Shown in pieces: positions 27,301 to 35,406 of a DNA stretch of 64,000 nucleotides (position 1 is the first letter of the stretch; each line of letters begins with the position of its first letter). The notes under the pieces were generated by a model. That model ran no database searches and had not been told where the DNA came from. It was given only the letters and a program-made list of their open reading frames with translations. Made by a program: the position numbers and the translations under genes. Source of the stretch: Gemmatimonadaceae bacterium (GTDB taxonomy: Bacteria; Gemmatimonadota; Gemmatimonadetes; Gemmatimonadales; Gemmatimonadaceae). The stretch is taken from contig JABAQJ010000002.1 in NCBI GenBank assembly GCA_019186945.1, forward strand, positions 85,897 to 149,896. The letters run 5' to 3'.

Positions 27301-27542
27301 TTCCAGACACCGCCGGACGCTGCACCGAGATAGTACGTGGCCGTGTCACCGGGAACGCCCGCTGCCGAGGCAATCCGCCCCGCTGGCTGAGGTCCGATCC
27401 ACTCGAAACGCGGAACTGCTGACGGAGGGCCGGCCGGCGTACCCGGCGATCGCCGCTGCGCTTTGGCGCTGGCGAAAGCGACGCACAACCAAACCAGCGA
27501 GCGACACACCGCGACTGAACACGCAGACCGGATCGAGGACAT
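24315..27542 (-). CDS. Giant secreted BNR/Asp-box repeat protein
   Basis: A 1,075-residue exported protein. Residues 1-29 are a signal peptide ending in AKAQ. Residues 45-770 are a beta-propeller region with repeated Asp-box motifs (SxDGGxTW): WKTTDGGRTF, YRSTDGGATW, YRTLDGGEHW, YVSRDSGSTW, WRSDDGGDTW, FKTIDGGQSW, WNTRDGGTNW, YKTTDFGRTW and YSMDDGITW. The last 300 residues hold a beta-sandwich-like part and a helical, coiled-coil-like end (DAMNEAADMINRLEVMRRQLEDRRK). Such sortilin/VPS10-like or WD40/YVTN/BNR proteins are abundant in Gemmatimonadota; they are called sialidase-like but most have no proven activity. I see no sialidase Arg triad I could defend. It converges with the M20 gene (37 bases apart). 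Confidence 0.85.
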   Translation of the reverse strand: MSSIRSACSVAVCRSLVWLCVAFASAKAQRRSPGTPAGPPSAVPRFEWIGPQPAGRIASAAGVPGDTATYYLGAASGGVWKTTDGGRTFAPIFDEQPVQAIGALAVSASNPRIVWAGTGEAWAIRDADIMGDGVYRSTDGGATWRNMGLRETGRIGRIVVHPTNSDIVYVCALGRATGPQEERGVYRTLDGGEHWDRVLFVDANTGCSGLAIDARDPKVMIAGTWDVVMHTWAMFSGGPGSGVYVSRDSGSTWTRLTHPGLPKSPVGKIDVAIAPSNSKRMFALIQTADQGSLWRSDDGGDTWAAVSWDRRLIGRAGYYIRVTVNPQNENEVLVASSSLLRSFDGGATFPTIERGCGDCHDIWMDPRNPSHWILTGDGGAGITRDHGQTYFTLTLPIGQMYHVALDTRMPYWVYSNRQDDGTMRGPHDNPVAVPNVPSFGRPGGPAFDDYGGPTGNASAWQQGLGGCESGFTIPVPGNPDVVWATCYGNTVTRWDAKQGRARHVSPGIHTLDSEPNALQYRCHWTPPLAIDPFDGNAVYYGCQVIFKTIDGGQSWTVISPVLSTRDPSRIVSSGGIVADNLGQFYGEVVFAIAPSEIQKGLIWAGTNDGKIWNTRDGGTNWNDVTKNVAGMAPWGTIRRIEPSRFDAATAYVAVDYHLMDDRAPYLYKTTDFGRTWSRISDGLPDGHPLDYVLTVAENPNRRGMLFVGTGHGFFYSMDDGITWARYQEGLPAAPVTWIAVSKLRHDVVISTYGRGLYLMKDISTLEQSDKVAAGARAYLYEPRAGVRLGRSGSADFNVLLAAAPRDSLKLEIIDSTGTVIRTMKNAGRAGTLRLTWDLRYDGPRQVELRTTPPDNPHIWEEARFKDGKPRPIIHWGIEGAQRAGPLASGGRYLARLTVDSASYSRPFSVVRDPALPSSDADLVLSTRTQIRIRDAMNEAADMINRLEVMRRQLEDRRKATDPDSDVGRTIADLDRKALDVELLLLSRTDLHSDDKWYVEKYRILMNLIWLNGEVGTGAGDVQGGADYRPTDASLATLAQLEKELRSAKIAFNKLMATDVKAFNESMAGKAKPIME

Positions 27543-27769
27543 AAACCGTCGGTGGCATGCTAAGTGGCAACGCGGCGCCGAGCAGTCGACGCCCGCCGTT
27601 CGCTAACGATCCCGCCCCACTCACCGTCGCGCAACGGTGCGGCCGCTCGGAGTTCGCGCAATCGAAGGGCACTCGGCGCAACGGATTGATCACGGACCCG
27701 GCGCCATGAGGTACGGAGTTGGGCTCGCAGCCGCCTTTGGCTGTGCCGACAACTCTCAGGAGGTAGCCC

Positions 27770-29482
27770 ATGTTCACTCACTCACCGCGACTGATGGGCG
27801 TCGTGACACTGTTCGCGCTGGCCACCGCGTGTCGCGACGATCCCGTCCGACCGCCACCAGTGCGCCCGGCATCGCCAGAACTCGACGCGGCACGCGTTCC
27901 TTCGCCGCCGGCCATACAAGGCGATCTCATTCGGTTCGACAGGCTCTCGGACGAGGCCCTGTGGGCCGAGATTCGGAATGCCGGTGGAACAGCAGAGATC
28001 GGTCTCCGGCGCTCCGGCCAGCGTCACGGGATGGCCAACGGGCGCGTACTGATATCGCGCCCGGAGCGCGACGTCGTTGTCCGAGACATCGGCACCGTCG
28101 CGGGCATATCCGTACGCAGCGCCGACACGCTCCTTCCGATCGCCAGCGTGAGGGTTGCATCGCTTGCCGCTCTGTCGGCCCTTCGCAAGCACCGGAACGT
28201 GTCGTTCATCGAGCCCGGCCGGCTGATCCCCGTGGCAGGAAACTCCAAGTGGCTATCGTCCGGATCGGGGTGCTCCGTCGGGTTCTACAACGGCCCCGGC
28301 GGCAGCACGATCATTTCCCCGGGCGATCTGTTGCCGTGGAACTACCATTACATGAACATCCCGGCGGCGTGGGCGCGCGTGCCCGGTGGAGCCGGCGTCA
28401 CGATCGGCATCGTCGACACCGGCATCGACTCCTACCAGCCTGAACTCACGACGGAGTTCGCCACCGGAATGAGCACCGGGCGCACGCACGTGATCGACGC
28501 CACGGCATACGCGCATCAGCCAGTCTACTGGCACGACACCTGTGGTCACGGCACGCGTCTGGCCAGCGTGGTCGCAGGGCCGCGTAACGGAAAATCGATA
28601 CTTGGCGTGGCGTGGAAGGCCAATCTGTACTCGGTGCGGGTCGACGACGATGTCGTCCTCACGAACGTCGCCGCCACTCGCCTCGGTATTCGACTCGCCG
28701 CCGGACATGCGAAGTTGATCGCCATGGCCTTCGGAACGATCGCATACTACCAGTCTATTTCCGACGAACTTTCGTACTGGTATGCACTCGACAAGATGTT
28801 CGTTGCGGCTGCCGGTACCAGCGTTTGCTTCGGACCGCAGCGCAGCATCGTCACTTTCCCGGGATCGGAGCCGACGGTGACCACCGTGACAGGACTCGAC
28901 CGGAGCGGCGCCGTCTCCTGCGACTCCCACTACGGGCCCGCCGTCGACTTCGCGGCGTTCGTCGACCAGCCGGTAACCGGAGTCGCGAGTCTTGGTACCG
29001 TCCCAGCCGGTTTCGGTGGGTCTTCGAATGCCGTCGGCGTCATCACCGGACTTGCCGCGCTCGAACTCTCGCGGAACCCGAACCAGACTCGCAGCGAACT
29101 TGTAACCGCCCTGGCATATGCGGCCTCACCTACAGGACTGCGGTCAAACATGACCGGCTGGGGATCGCCGAATGCGATGTGCGTCGTTGGCGGCGTCTGT
29201 GCGGCGTTCATCCAGGGCACGGATCTGATCCAGACGTATGGCACGCGGACGTACTCGTGGACGGCCTGGCAGGCCGCAGCTCCACCGTGGTTGGTCAGCT
29301 ACCAATGGAACACTGGTCAATCAACTCCCACGATTTCGCGTACCGTGACCGTGACACCGGGGATGCAGGAATACACCTTGGTACTCGCTGTGACGGTTCG
29401 GGATAATGTTGATGGCTCCACTCGGACCGTCACGAAGAACGTGCTGGTCCGCGATCCGTACAACTGTCCAACCTGCTGGTGA
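27770..29482 (+). CDS. Subtilase-fold (S8) lipoprotein with altered oxyanion position
   Basis: A 570-residue predicted lipoprotein (Cys21 after LFALATA). An N-terminal propeptide-like domain (about 45-155) precedes an S8 domain: Asp216 in IGIVDTGID, His260 in DTCGHGTRLAS, and Ser419 in GGSSNAVGVITG. Two changes are notable. The usual AAGN, which supplies the oxyanion-hole Asn, is AAAGT (Thr350). The usual GTSMAxP box lacks its Pro (GSSNAVG). A beta-rich C-terminal domain with TVTVTPG and TRTVTKNV strands follows, ending in a CPTCW tail. Either activity is reduced or another residue does the job. The ATG follows GGAGG. A small gene follows within 6 bases. Confidence 0.82.
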   Translation: MFTHSPRLMGVVTLFALATACRDDPVRPPPVRPASPELDAARVPSPPAIQGDLIRFDRLSDEALWAEIRNAGGTAEIGLRRSGQRHGMANGRVLISRPERDVVVRDIGTVAGISVRSADTLLPIASVRVASLAALSALRKHRNVSFIEPGRLIPVAGNSKWLSSGSGCSVGFYNGPGGSTIISPGDLLPWNYHYMNIPAAWARVPGGAGVTIGIVDTGIDSYQPELTTEFATGMSTGRTHVIDATAYAHQPVYWHDTCGHGTRLASVVAGPRNGKSILGVAWKANLYSVRVDDDVVLTNVAATRLGIRLAAGHAKLIAMAFGTIAYYQSISDELSYWYALDKMFVAAAGTSVCFGPQRSIVTFPGSEPTVTTVTGLDRSGAVSCDSHYGPAVDFAAFVDQPVTGVASLGTVPAGFGGSSNAVGVITGLAALELSRNPNQTRSELVTALAYAASPTGLRSNMTGWGSPNAMCVVGGVCAAFIQGTDLIQTYGTRTYSWTAWQAAAPPWLVSYQWNTGQSTPTISRTVTVTPGMQEYTLVLAVTVRDNVDGSTRTVTKNVLVRDPYNCPTCW

Positions 29483-29487
29483 GGCTC

Positions 29488-29916
29488 ATGCGACCCATCC
29501 CCCTTGCGTTGCTCGCCGTCGTCCTCACGTCATCGATCGGTCCGTCGACCGTTCACGCCCAACTCGCGCGTCACGATCGCGAAGCGGTTGTGCCTGGCGG
29601 TCCGCTACTTCCCATAGGCGTCCTGAAGCGGGCGACGGCGCGTGCCGTGTTCGAGGCGCGACCAAAGGGCAGCATCCACGAGCGATCGGAACACGACGCT
29701 CCGCCCACGCTCCAACCCCAGGGCACCGACGGCGGCAACCGTGGACGGAACGTGCTGATAGGCGCGATCGCGGGAGCGGCCGCAGGCGCGGTGGCGACTG
29801 CCAGTGTGTGCGGCGACAACGATGGTTCCTGCCTCTTCTCACCGGCCATCCTGTTCCCAATCGGAGGAGCGGCAGCAGGCATGCTGATCGCGTTACTGCT
29901 GACACCAGTGCGCTGA
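29488..29916 (+). CDS. Small exported protein with glycine-zipper-like C-terminus
   Basis: 142 residues with a signal peptide (MRPIPLALLAVVLTSSIGPSTVHAQ), a polar middle, and two Gly/Ala-rich hydrophobic stretches (VLIGAIAGAAAGAVATAS and ILFPIGGAAAGMLIALLL) separated by a short loop with two cysteines (VCGDNDGSCLF). Glycine-zipper segments of this kind insert in or associate with membranes. No family is recognised. The start could also be the GTG at 29479, which overlaps the subtilase TGA. Close coupling to the subtilase suggests a joint function. It contains a TTA codon (GCG TTA CTG) outside the CGTTAGG word. Confidence 0.65.
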   Translation: MRPIPLALLAVVLTSSIGPSTVHAQLARHDREAVVPGGPLLPIGVLKRATARAVFEARPKGSIHERSEHDAPPTLQPQGTDGGNRGRNVLIGAIAGAAAGAVATASVCGDNDGSCLFSPAILFPIGGAAAGMLIALLLTPVR

Positions 29917-29937
29917 GACAAGTCAGCTCCGATGCGT

Positions 29938-29963
29938 GGCTCGATGGCGCGAGCGCCAGAGCC
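29938..29963. terminator. Hairpin between convergent genes
   Basis: A two-part stem (GGCTC/GAGCC outside, TGGCG/CGCCA inside) lies between the plus-strand small gene and the minus-strand flavoprotein gene. There is no T-run on either side. Position suggests a shared terminator; sequence support is modest. Confidence 0.4.
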
Positions 29964-30016
29964 GAGTGAAGATCGCGACCTGCCGACAGCGCGGTCGCAC
30001 GCGGGCCGGCCAGCCG

Positions 30017-31678
30017 TCAGGCAACTTCGCTGGCGATGGCGCGGCCCGCTTCCCGTCCGGATAACAGGCAGCCTCCAAGGAAGGTTCCTTCGAGAGCTGC
30101 ATTGCCGTGCATCCCTCCTCCCCCGAATCCCGCGACCTCACCGGCGGCAAACAGGCCGGGGATGGGCTGGCCGTCGCTCGCCAGCACTCGGCAGGACAAG
30201 TCGGTGCGCAGTCCGCCGAGGGTCTTCCGCGTGAGAACGGAGAGCCGCACCGCGATCAACGGTCCGGCACTCGGGTCGAGCAGCCGGTGCGGGCTCACGG
30301 TGCGAATCCAGTGGTCTCCCCGGTAAGCCCGTGCGGCGCGAATGGCGGCGATCTGCGCGTCCTTGCCGAACGGGTTGTCGAGCTGGGCATCGCGGGCACT
30401 GATCTCATGCGCGATCGTGTCTGCATCCAGTTGCGGCTGATTGCCAGTCAGCGCGTTCATGCGACCCACGAGCCGATCCAGACGCGACTCGGTGATGAAG
30501 TCCGTGCCTTTCTCCAGGAAAGCCCGGACCGGCTCGGGAATCGCTGCCGTCGCCCGGCGCAAAACCTGGAACCACCGTTTGCTGGTGAGGTCCGGGTTCT
30601 GTTCAGACCCGGAAAGGGCGAACTCCTTCCGGACGATGCGGCTGGTCAGGATAAACCACGAGTGATCGAAGCCCGTCGTGCGGAGGTACGCCAACGTACC
30701 TGACGTGTCGAACCCGGGATAGAACGGCGGCGGGAGTCGCCGCCCGTGCGCGTCGAGCCACAGCGACGACGGTCCGGGAAGGATGCGAATGCCGTGATCG
30801 GGCCAAATCGGATCCCAGTTCGCCACGCCATCGACGTAGTGCCACATCCGATCCCGGTTGACTACCGATGCGCCAGCAGCCTCGGCCACCGCCAGCATCA
30901 ACCCGTCGACGTGGTGAGGAACCCCACTGAGCATCCGGGCTGGGGGCTCACCCATGCGCGCTGGCCAGTTCTGTCGCACGAGGTCGGGATTTCCGCCGAT
31001 CCCGCCAGACGTAACTATCACGGCCCCGGCCGAGAGTTCGAACTCGCCAGCCACCGCACGAGAGCTTCTGGCTCCGCGAGGGACCGCACTCGGTTCCAGG
31101 ACATCGCCGCGGACACCACACACGACGCCATTGGTGCGAATCAGCGATGTAACGCGGTGGCGGAACTTCAGGACGATCCTGCCGCGACGCTCGGCATCCT
31201 TGACACGTTCGATGAATGGATCGAGCAGTCCCGGTCCAGTTCCCCAGGTAATGTGGAAGCGCGGCACCGAGTTCCCTCGACCGGTGGCGTTGCAGCCACC
31301 GCGCTCTGCCCATCCTACCACGGGAAAGAACCGGATCCCGCGCGCACGCAACCAGGATCTCGCTTCGCCAGCGGCGAAATCCACGAACGACTCCGCCCAC
31401 TGGCGCGGCAAGTCGTCCTCAGCGCGATCGAACGCGGCCGTTCCCAACCAATCGGACAGGGCCAGCTCGCGCGAATCGCGGATCCCCATGCGACGCTGCT
31501 CAGGCGTATCGACTAGAAACACTCCGCCGAATGACCAGAATGCCTGACCACCGATCGATTGCTCCGGTTCCTGGTCAACCAGAATGACGCGTCGGCCGGC
31601 GTCCGCGAGCTCGCCGGCCGCAACCAGCCCGGCGAGGCCGCATCCAACGACGATGACATCGGCATTTTCCTGAGACAC
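30017..31678 (-). CDS. FAD-dependent dehydrogenase, ketosteroid-dehydrogenase-like
   Basis: A 553-residue flavoprotein of the FAD_binding_2 group. The dinucleotide motif GCGLAG is at residues 12-17, an acidic residue ends the second strand (VILVDQE), and GGQAFWSFGGVFLVD follows. The late segment PGLFAAGEVAGFGGGGMHGNAALEGTFLGGCLLSG is the second FAD signature and resembles 3-ketosteroid delta-1-dehydrogenases and fumarate-reductase-like enzymes. Substrate is unknown. I chose GTG 31678, seven bases after a strong GGGAGG site; ATG 31693 is an alternative. It diverges from the GH9 gene across 420 bases. Confidence 0.85.
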   Translation of the reverse strand: MSQENADVIVVGCGLAGLVAAGELADAGRRVILVDQEPEQSIGGQAFWSFGGVFLVDTPEQRRMGIRDSRELALSDWLGTAAFDRAEDDLPRQWAESFVDFAAGEARSWLRARGIRFFPVVGWAERGGCNATGRGNSVPRFHITWGTGPGLLDPFIERVKDAERRGRIVLKFRHRVTSLIRTNGVVCGVRGDVLEPSAVPRGARSSRAVAGEFELSAGAVIVTSGGIGGNPDLVRQNWPARMGEPPARMLSGVPHHVDGLMLAVAEAAGASVVNRDRMWHYVDGVANWDPIWPDHGIRILPGPSSLWLDAHGRRLPPPFYPGFDTSGTLAYLRTTGFDHSWFILTSRIVRKEFALSGSEQNPDLTSKRWFQVLRRATAAIPEPVRAFLEKGTDFITESRLDRLVGRMNALTGNQPQLDADTIAHEISARDAQLDNPFGKDAQIAAIRAARAYRGDHWIRTVSPHRLLDPSAGPLIAVRLSVLTRKTLGGLRTDLSCRVLASDGQPIPGLFAAGEVAGFGGGGMHGNAALEGTFLGGCLLSGREAGRAIASEVA

Positions 31679-32098
31679 GCATACCTCCCGCATGGAAAAA
31701 GAACTCACGGACGCTCGGGAAACCCTGCACGACACGTCAGACGTCCCGGCCGCCTTCGCGATCGGTCCTGAGCAACTGTCGTCGTCCAGCGTCCGATCGC
31801 AGCCAACGCAACGCCGGGAGCGGTGCACGCTGCTACGTCTTGCCGAGCGATCAATTGCCGAGGCAAGCCCCTGCGGCGTCCGTGCACCCCTTGGCCGACC
31901 GACGAGTGGAACGGGCACGTCGCGCACCATTGCCAGACGAGACTGATGATGCTCCATTTCCCAACGCCGGGACAGCCCTGCAGATGTTGTTCCCGGGACC
32001 GTGCGTCGGGGTCCGCGGCATCGTTCAGCAACGGGATCGATTGTGCAGTCGTTGCTCAGATCGTCCAACTCGCTGCGGATCCGCTATCGTGCCGACAG
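31679..32098. other. Divergent intergenic region, flavoprotein / GH9
   Basis: 420 bases between two divergent starts. All six frames contain only short or composition-driven open stretches. No clear promoter pair, operator or hairpin was identified by eye. It is large enough to hold control sites for both genes. Confidence 0.5.
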
Positions 32099-33916
32099 AT
32101 GCCCAACGCCAGAATGCTCTCGATCGCGGCCTTCGCGCTCGCCATCGTAGTGGGGAGCGCCAGCGCGACGACGTTGCGTGCGCAGGACAGCGCGACCGTT
32201 TTCATCCGCATCAACCAGCTTGGCTACCGTCCGGACGCTCCAAAGGTCGCGGTCGTTTGCAGCCTCGATGAGCGCGCGATCGGCGGGTTCGCTGTAGCGG
32301 ACGAAAGCGGGAGGGCAGTGCATGTGAGTCGTGCCACGACGTCGGGCGCATTCGCCGGCTGCCGTCGCACATTTCGCCTCGACTTCTCGTCTTTGCGTAA
32401 GCCGGGGCGCTACGTGGTGACTACTGGCCGCGCTCGATCGCGACCCTTCCGCATCGGTGCTGACGTCTATGCCGGGGCGGCTGACACGCTGCTGTACTAC
32501 ATGCGGCAGCAACGCTCGGGATACAATCCGCTCTTTCGCACGACGGTGCACCAGCGGGATGGGATAGTGGTCGACGACACCGTGCGCGGTGAACGCTTCG
32601 TGCCGGTCGCTGGTGGCTGGGCCGACGCATCCGACTACCTGCAGTACGTCGCGACATCCGCGAACGCGACCTTCGTAATGCTCATGGCGTTTCGCGATCA
32701 CTCAGAGGCATTCGGGGATCGTTTCCAGGGCTCGGGAGACGCTGGCAGCAACGGCCTTGCCGACGTACTGGACGAAGCGCGTCATGGCCTCGATTGGCTG
32801 CTTCGGATGTTCCCGTCAGACTCTGAGATGTTCAATCAGGTGGGCGACGACCGCGACCACACATATGCCGATCTGCCCCCGACGGATTCCTCCGACTACG
32901 GCTGGGGAAAGGGTAAGGAGCGACCCGTGTATCCGTGCACGGGAGGGCCGCAGGGACTCTATAGGTACCGGAATCGCTCGACAGGCTACGCATCCACGGC
33001 AGGCAAGTATGCGGCGGCCTTCGCGCTGGGGGCCTCGTTGTATCTGGAGCGCGACACGGCACTGGCATCGCTGCTGAAGCGAAAGGCACGGGCAGCCTAC
33101 GCACTCGGCAAGCGAGAGCCTGGCGTGTGTCAGACCGCGCCGGGCCAAGCTCCCTACTTCTATGAGGAAGACAACTGGGTAGACGACATGGAACTGGGTG
33201 CGTCGCAGCTGTACGCGCTCACGCGGGAGCAGCACTTCCTTCGAGATGCCGTGTCGTTCGCTTCCCGGGAACCGATGACACCGTGGATGGGTGCCGACAC
33301 CGCGCGTCACTATCAGTGGTATCCATGGCACAACAACGGGCACTACGAGACGTGGCGCCACGCTTCTCCGAGCGAACGTCGCACCCTCGCGATGTACTAC
33401 CGGAAGGGCCTGGAGGCCGTGGCCGCCCGCGCGGTAGACAATGGGTTCCGCGTCGGCATCCCGTTCATCTGGTGCTCGAACAACCTCATGACGTCGTTCG
33501 CAACGCAGGCACTCCTGTACCGCCGGATGACAGGCGACACGGAGTTTCGAGAGTTCGAGCAGGCGGCATTCGACTGGCTGTTCGGCGTGAACCCATGGGG
33601 CGTGTCGATGATCGTCGGGCTGCCGCATGACGGTATGTTCGCGCGCAATCCGCACTCCGATGTGGCACGGCAACTCGGTATCGAGCTGACGGGCGGGCTG
33701 CTGGATGGTCCGGTGAACGCTTCGATATTCCGCAGCTTGATCGGCATACGGCTTGTCGAACCGGACGAGTTTGCAGGGTTCAACACCGGCACGGTGGTTT
33801 ATCACGATGACTACGGAGATTATTCGACGAACGAACCCATCATGGACGGTACCGCCAACCTCGCGTACCTCCTGGCAGCCATGTCGGCTCCGCAGGACGG
33901 TGGCCAACGCAGGTGA
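32099..33916 (+). CDS. Glycoside hydrolase family 9 (endoglucanase-like), exported
   Basis: A 605-residue exported enzyme. Residues 1-29 are a signal peptide. Residues 30-125 are the Ig-like CelD_N domain (VFIRINQLGYRPDAPKVAVV). The GH9 barrel follows: the catalytic-base region GGWADASDYLQY, DVLDEARHGLDWLLRM, ASTAGKYAAAFALG, ELGASQLYAL and FDWLFGVNPWGVSM, with the acid/base Glu in STNEPIMDGTANLAYLLA at the C-terminus. GH9 enzymes cut beta-1,4-glucans, and some trim glucosamine or xyloglucan side units. Usual GH9 sequences have DAGD at the base; here it reads DASD. No carbohydrate-binding module is seen. No other plant-polymer gene is near, so the exact sugar is open. Confidence 0.88.
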   Translation: MPNARMLSIAAFALAIVVGSASATTLRAQDSATVFIRINQLGYRPDAPKVAVVCSLDERAIGGFAVADESGRAVHVSRATTSGAFAGCRRTFRLDFSSLRKPGRYVVTTGRARSRPFRIGADVYAGAADTLLYYMRQQRSGYNPLFRTTVHQRDGIVVDDTVRGERFVPVAGGWADASDYLQYVATSANATFVMLMAFRDHSEAFGDRFQGSGDAGSNGLADVLDEARHGLDWLLRMFPSDSEMFNQVGDDRDHTYADLPPTDSSDYGWGKGKERPVYPCTGGPQGLYRYRNRSTGYASTAGKYAAAFALGASLYLERDTALASLLKRKARAAYALGKREPGVCQTAPGQAPYFYEEDNWVDDMELGASQLYALTREQHFLRDAVSFASREPMTPWMGADTARHYQWYPWHNNGHYETWRHASPSERRTLAMYYRKGLEAVAARAVDNGFRVGIPFIWCSNNLMTSFATQALLYRRMTGDTEFREFEQAAFDWLFGVNPWGVSMIVGLPHDGMFARNPHSDVARQLGIELTGGLLDGPVNASIFRSLIGIRLVEPDEFAGFNTGTVVYHDDYGDYSTNEPIMDGTANLAYLLAAMSAPQDGGQRR

Positions 33917-34030
33917 AGCGCCCTTGATCGTCGACCGAGGGGCACGCCATCTTCCGATTTCCGGTACGCGATGCCTGTACGCTCCGCGTACGCCGCAACC
34001 TGGACGACGAAGGCGACAGTCGGAGGAGTG

Positions 34031-34282
34031 ATGGACGAATTCAAGGTGAGCGCTGCCGACCTCAAGGCGAAGCTCAAGGAACTCATTCGCGAGGGCAACG
34101 TCCGGCGGGTCATCGTGAGAAACCCCGAAGGGCGAACGCTGCTCGACATGCCATTGAGCGCGGGCCTGGCCGGCGCCCTGCTGCTGCCGCTGTGGACTGC
34201 CGTCGGAGCAATCGTCGCGCTGGCCGGGAGCTTCACGATCGCCGTGGAGCGCGATCCGGGTACGTCCATCAGGAAGCCGTGA
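34031..34282 (+). CDS. DUF4342 domain protein
   Basis: 83 residues: an N-terminal helix (FKVSAADLKAKLKELIREGN), a beta pair (VRRVIVRNPEGRTLLDMPL) and a hydrophobic helix (about 45-72, LAGALLLPLWTAVGAIVALA). This is the DUF4342 pattern, a small membrane-associated protein of unknown role. A GGAGGAG site lies right before the ATG. It sits 16 bases upstream of the ketopantoate reductase gene. Confidence 0.85.
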   Translation: MDEFKVSAADLKAKLKELIREGNVRRVIVRNPEGRTLLDMPLSAGLAGALLLPLWTAVGAIVALAGSFTIAVERDPGTSIRKP

Positions 34283-34298
34283 CCAGGCGAGGCAACCC

Positions 34299-35234
34299 GT
34301 GAAGATTCTGTGTGTCGGCGCCGGCGCAATTGGCGGATACTTCGGGGGACGTCTGCTTCAGGCTGGCTCGGACATCACGTTCCTTCTCCGGCCGCGCCGC
34401 ACCGCGCAGATCGACGAGTCCGGACTGATGATCCGGAGCGCGCTGGGTAACGCCACGATTCATCCGGTGCCGCACGTGCGATCGGATTCCATCGACGGAT
34501 TGTACGATCTGGTCATCGTCAGCTGCAAGGCGTACGACCTTGCGGAGGCGATGGCGTCGTTCGCTCCTGCGGTAGGCCCGGGTACGGCGATCCTTCCGCT
34601 GCTCAATGGTATTCGGCACCTCGACGATCTTGCCGATCGATTCGGACGCCGGCAGATCCTCGGCGGCCTGTGCATGATTTCTGCCGCACTGGACGCGAGC
34701 GGAGCGATCGTTCATGTCGGCGAGATGCAGCAGTTGGTCTTCGGTGAGCTCGATGGTCAGCGCTCCGCTCGACTTGCCGCGATCGAGTCCGAGTTTGCCC
34801 GAGCGTCGTTTGTATCCATGGCAAGTACTACGATCCGCCAGGAGCTGTGGGAGAAGTGGATGTTCATCGCTTCCCTTGGCGGGATCAATACGCTGATGCG
34901 GGCGAGCGTGGGTGACATTATCGCCGCCGGCGCGGGCGACCTGGCGCTCGCGATGTACGACGAAGCCGCCGCGGTGGGCGCGGCGCACGGCCATGCGCCG
35001 CGTGAGGCGGCCATGGCAACGTCCCGGCAAATACTCTCCGCGCCAGGGTCGCCTCTCACTGCCTCACTGTTCAAGGATATCGAGCGGGGATCGCGAACGG
35101 AGGGTGAGCACATTATCGGCGACCTCTTTCGTCGCGGCACGGAGGTGGCCGGCGGCACGCCGCTGCTCCGCCTTGCCAGTGCCGCCGTCGCCTCGTACGA
35201 AGTGCGCCGGCAGAGAGAAGGCAGTCCCAGGTGA
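34299..35234 (+). CDS. panE: Ketopantoate reductase family protein
   Basis: A 311-residue NADPH-dependent reductase. The Rossmann loop GAGAIGGYFGGRL is at residues 7-19 and LLRPRRT nearby suits NADP. Further family marks are VSCKAYDL, LLNGIRHLD, GGLCMISA and the helical domain with ELWEKWMFIASLGGINTLMRAS, in which the Lys is the catalytic residue. It should make pantoate for coenzyme A synthesis, but the family also contains paralogs of other function and no panB/panC is near. Start GTG 34299 follows GGCGAGG. Confidence 0.88.
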   Translation: MKILCVGAGAIGGYFGGRLLQAGSDITFLLRPRRTAQIDESGLMIRSALGNATIHPVPHVRSDSIDGLYDLVIVSCKAYDLAEAMASFAPAVGPGTAILPLLNGIRHLDDLADRFGRRQILGGLCMISAALDASGAIVHVGEMQQLVFGELDGQRSARLAAIESEFARASFVSMASTTIRQELWEKWMFIASLGGINTLMRASVGDIIAAGAGDLALAMYDEAAAVGAAHGHAPREAAMATSRQILSAPGSPLTASLFKDIERGSRTEGEHIIGDLFRRGTEVAGGTPLLRLASAAVASYEVRRQREGSPR

Positions 35235-35406
35235 CGGGACCGGCAATGACTGCACAGCTCAAACGACTCGAACGTCGTCGCCCCACGGCACTGAAACGCG
35301 ATTGGGACCAGCGAATGCCTCGGTGATGCACTCCATGTTGCGGGGAGACTCTTGTCAGCATTCCAACTCGTGCTTCTATTCAGCCGTCCCCGATGGCGAG
35401 GCCTGT

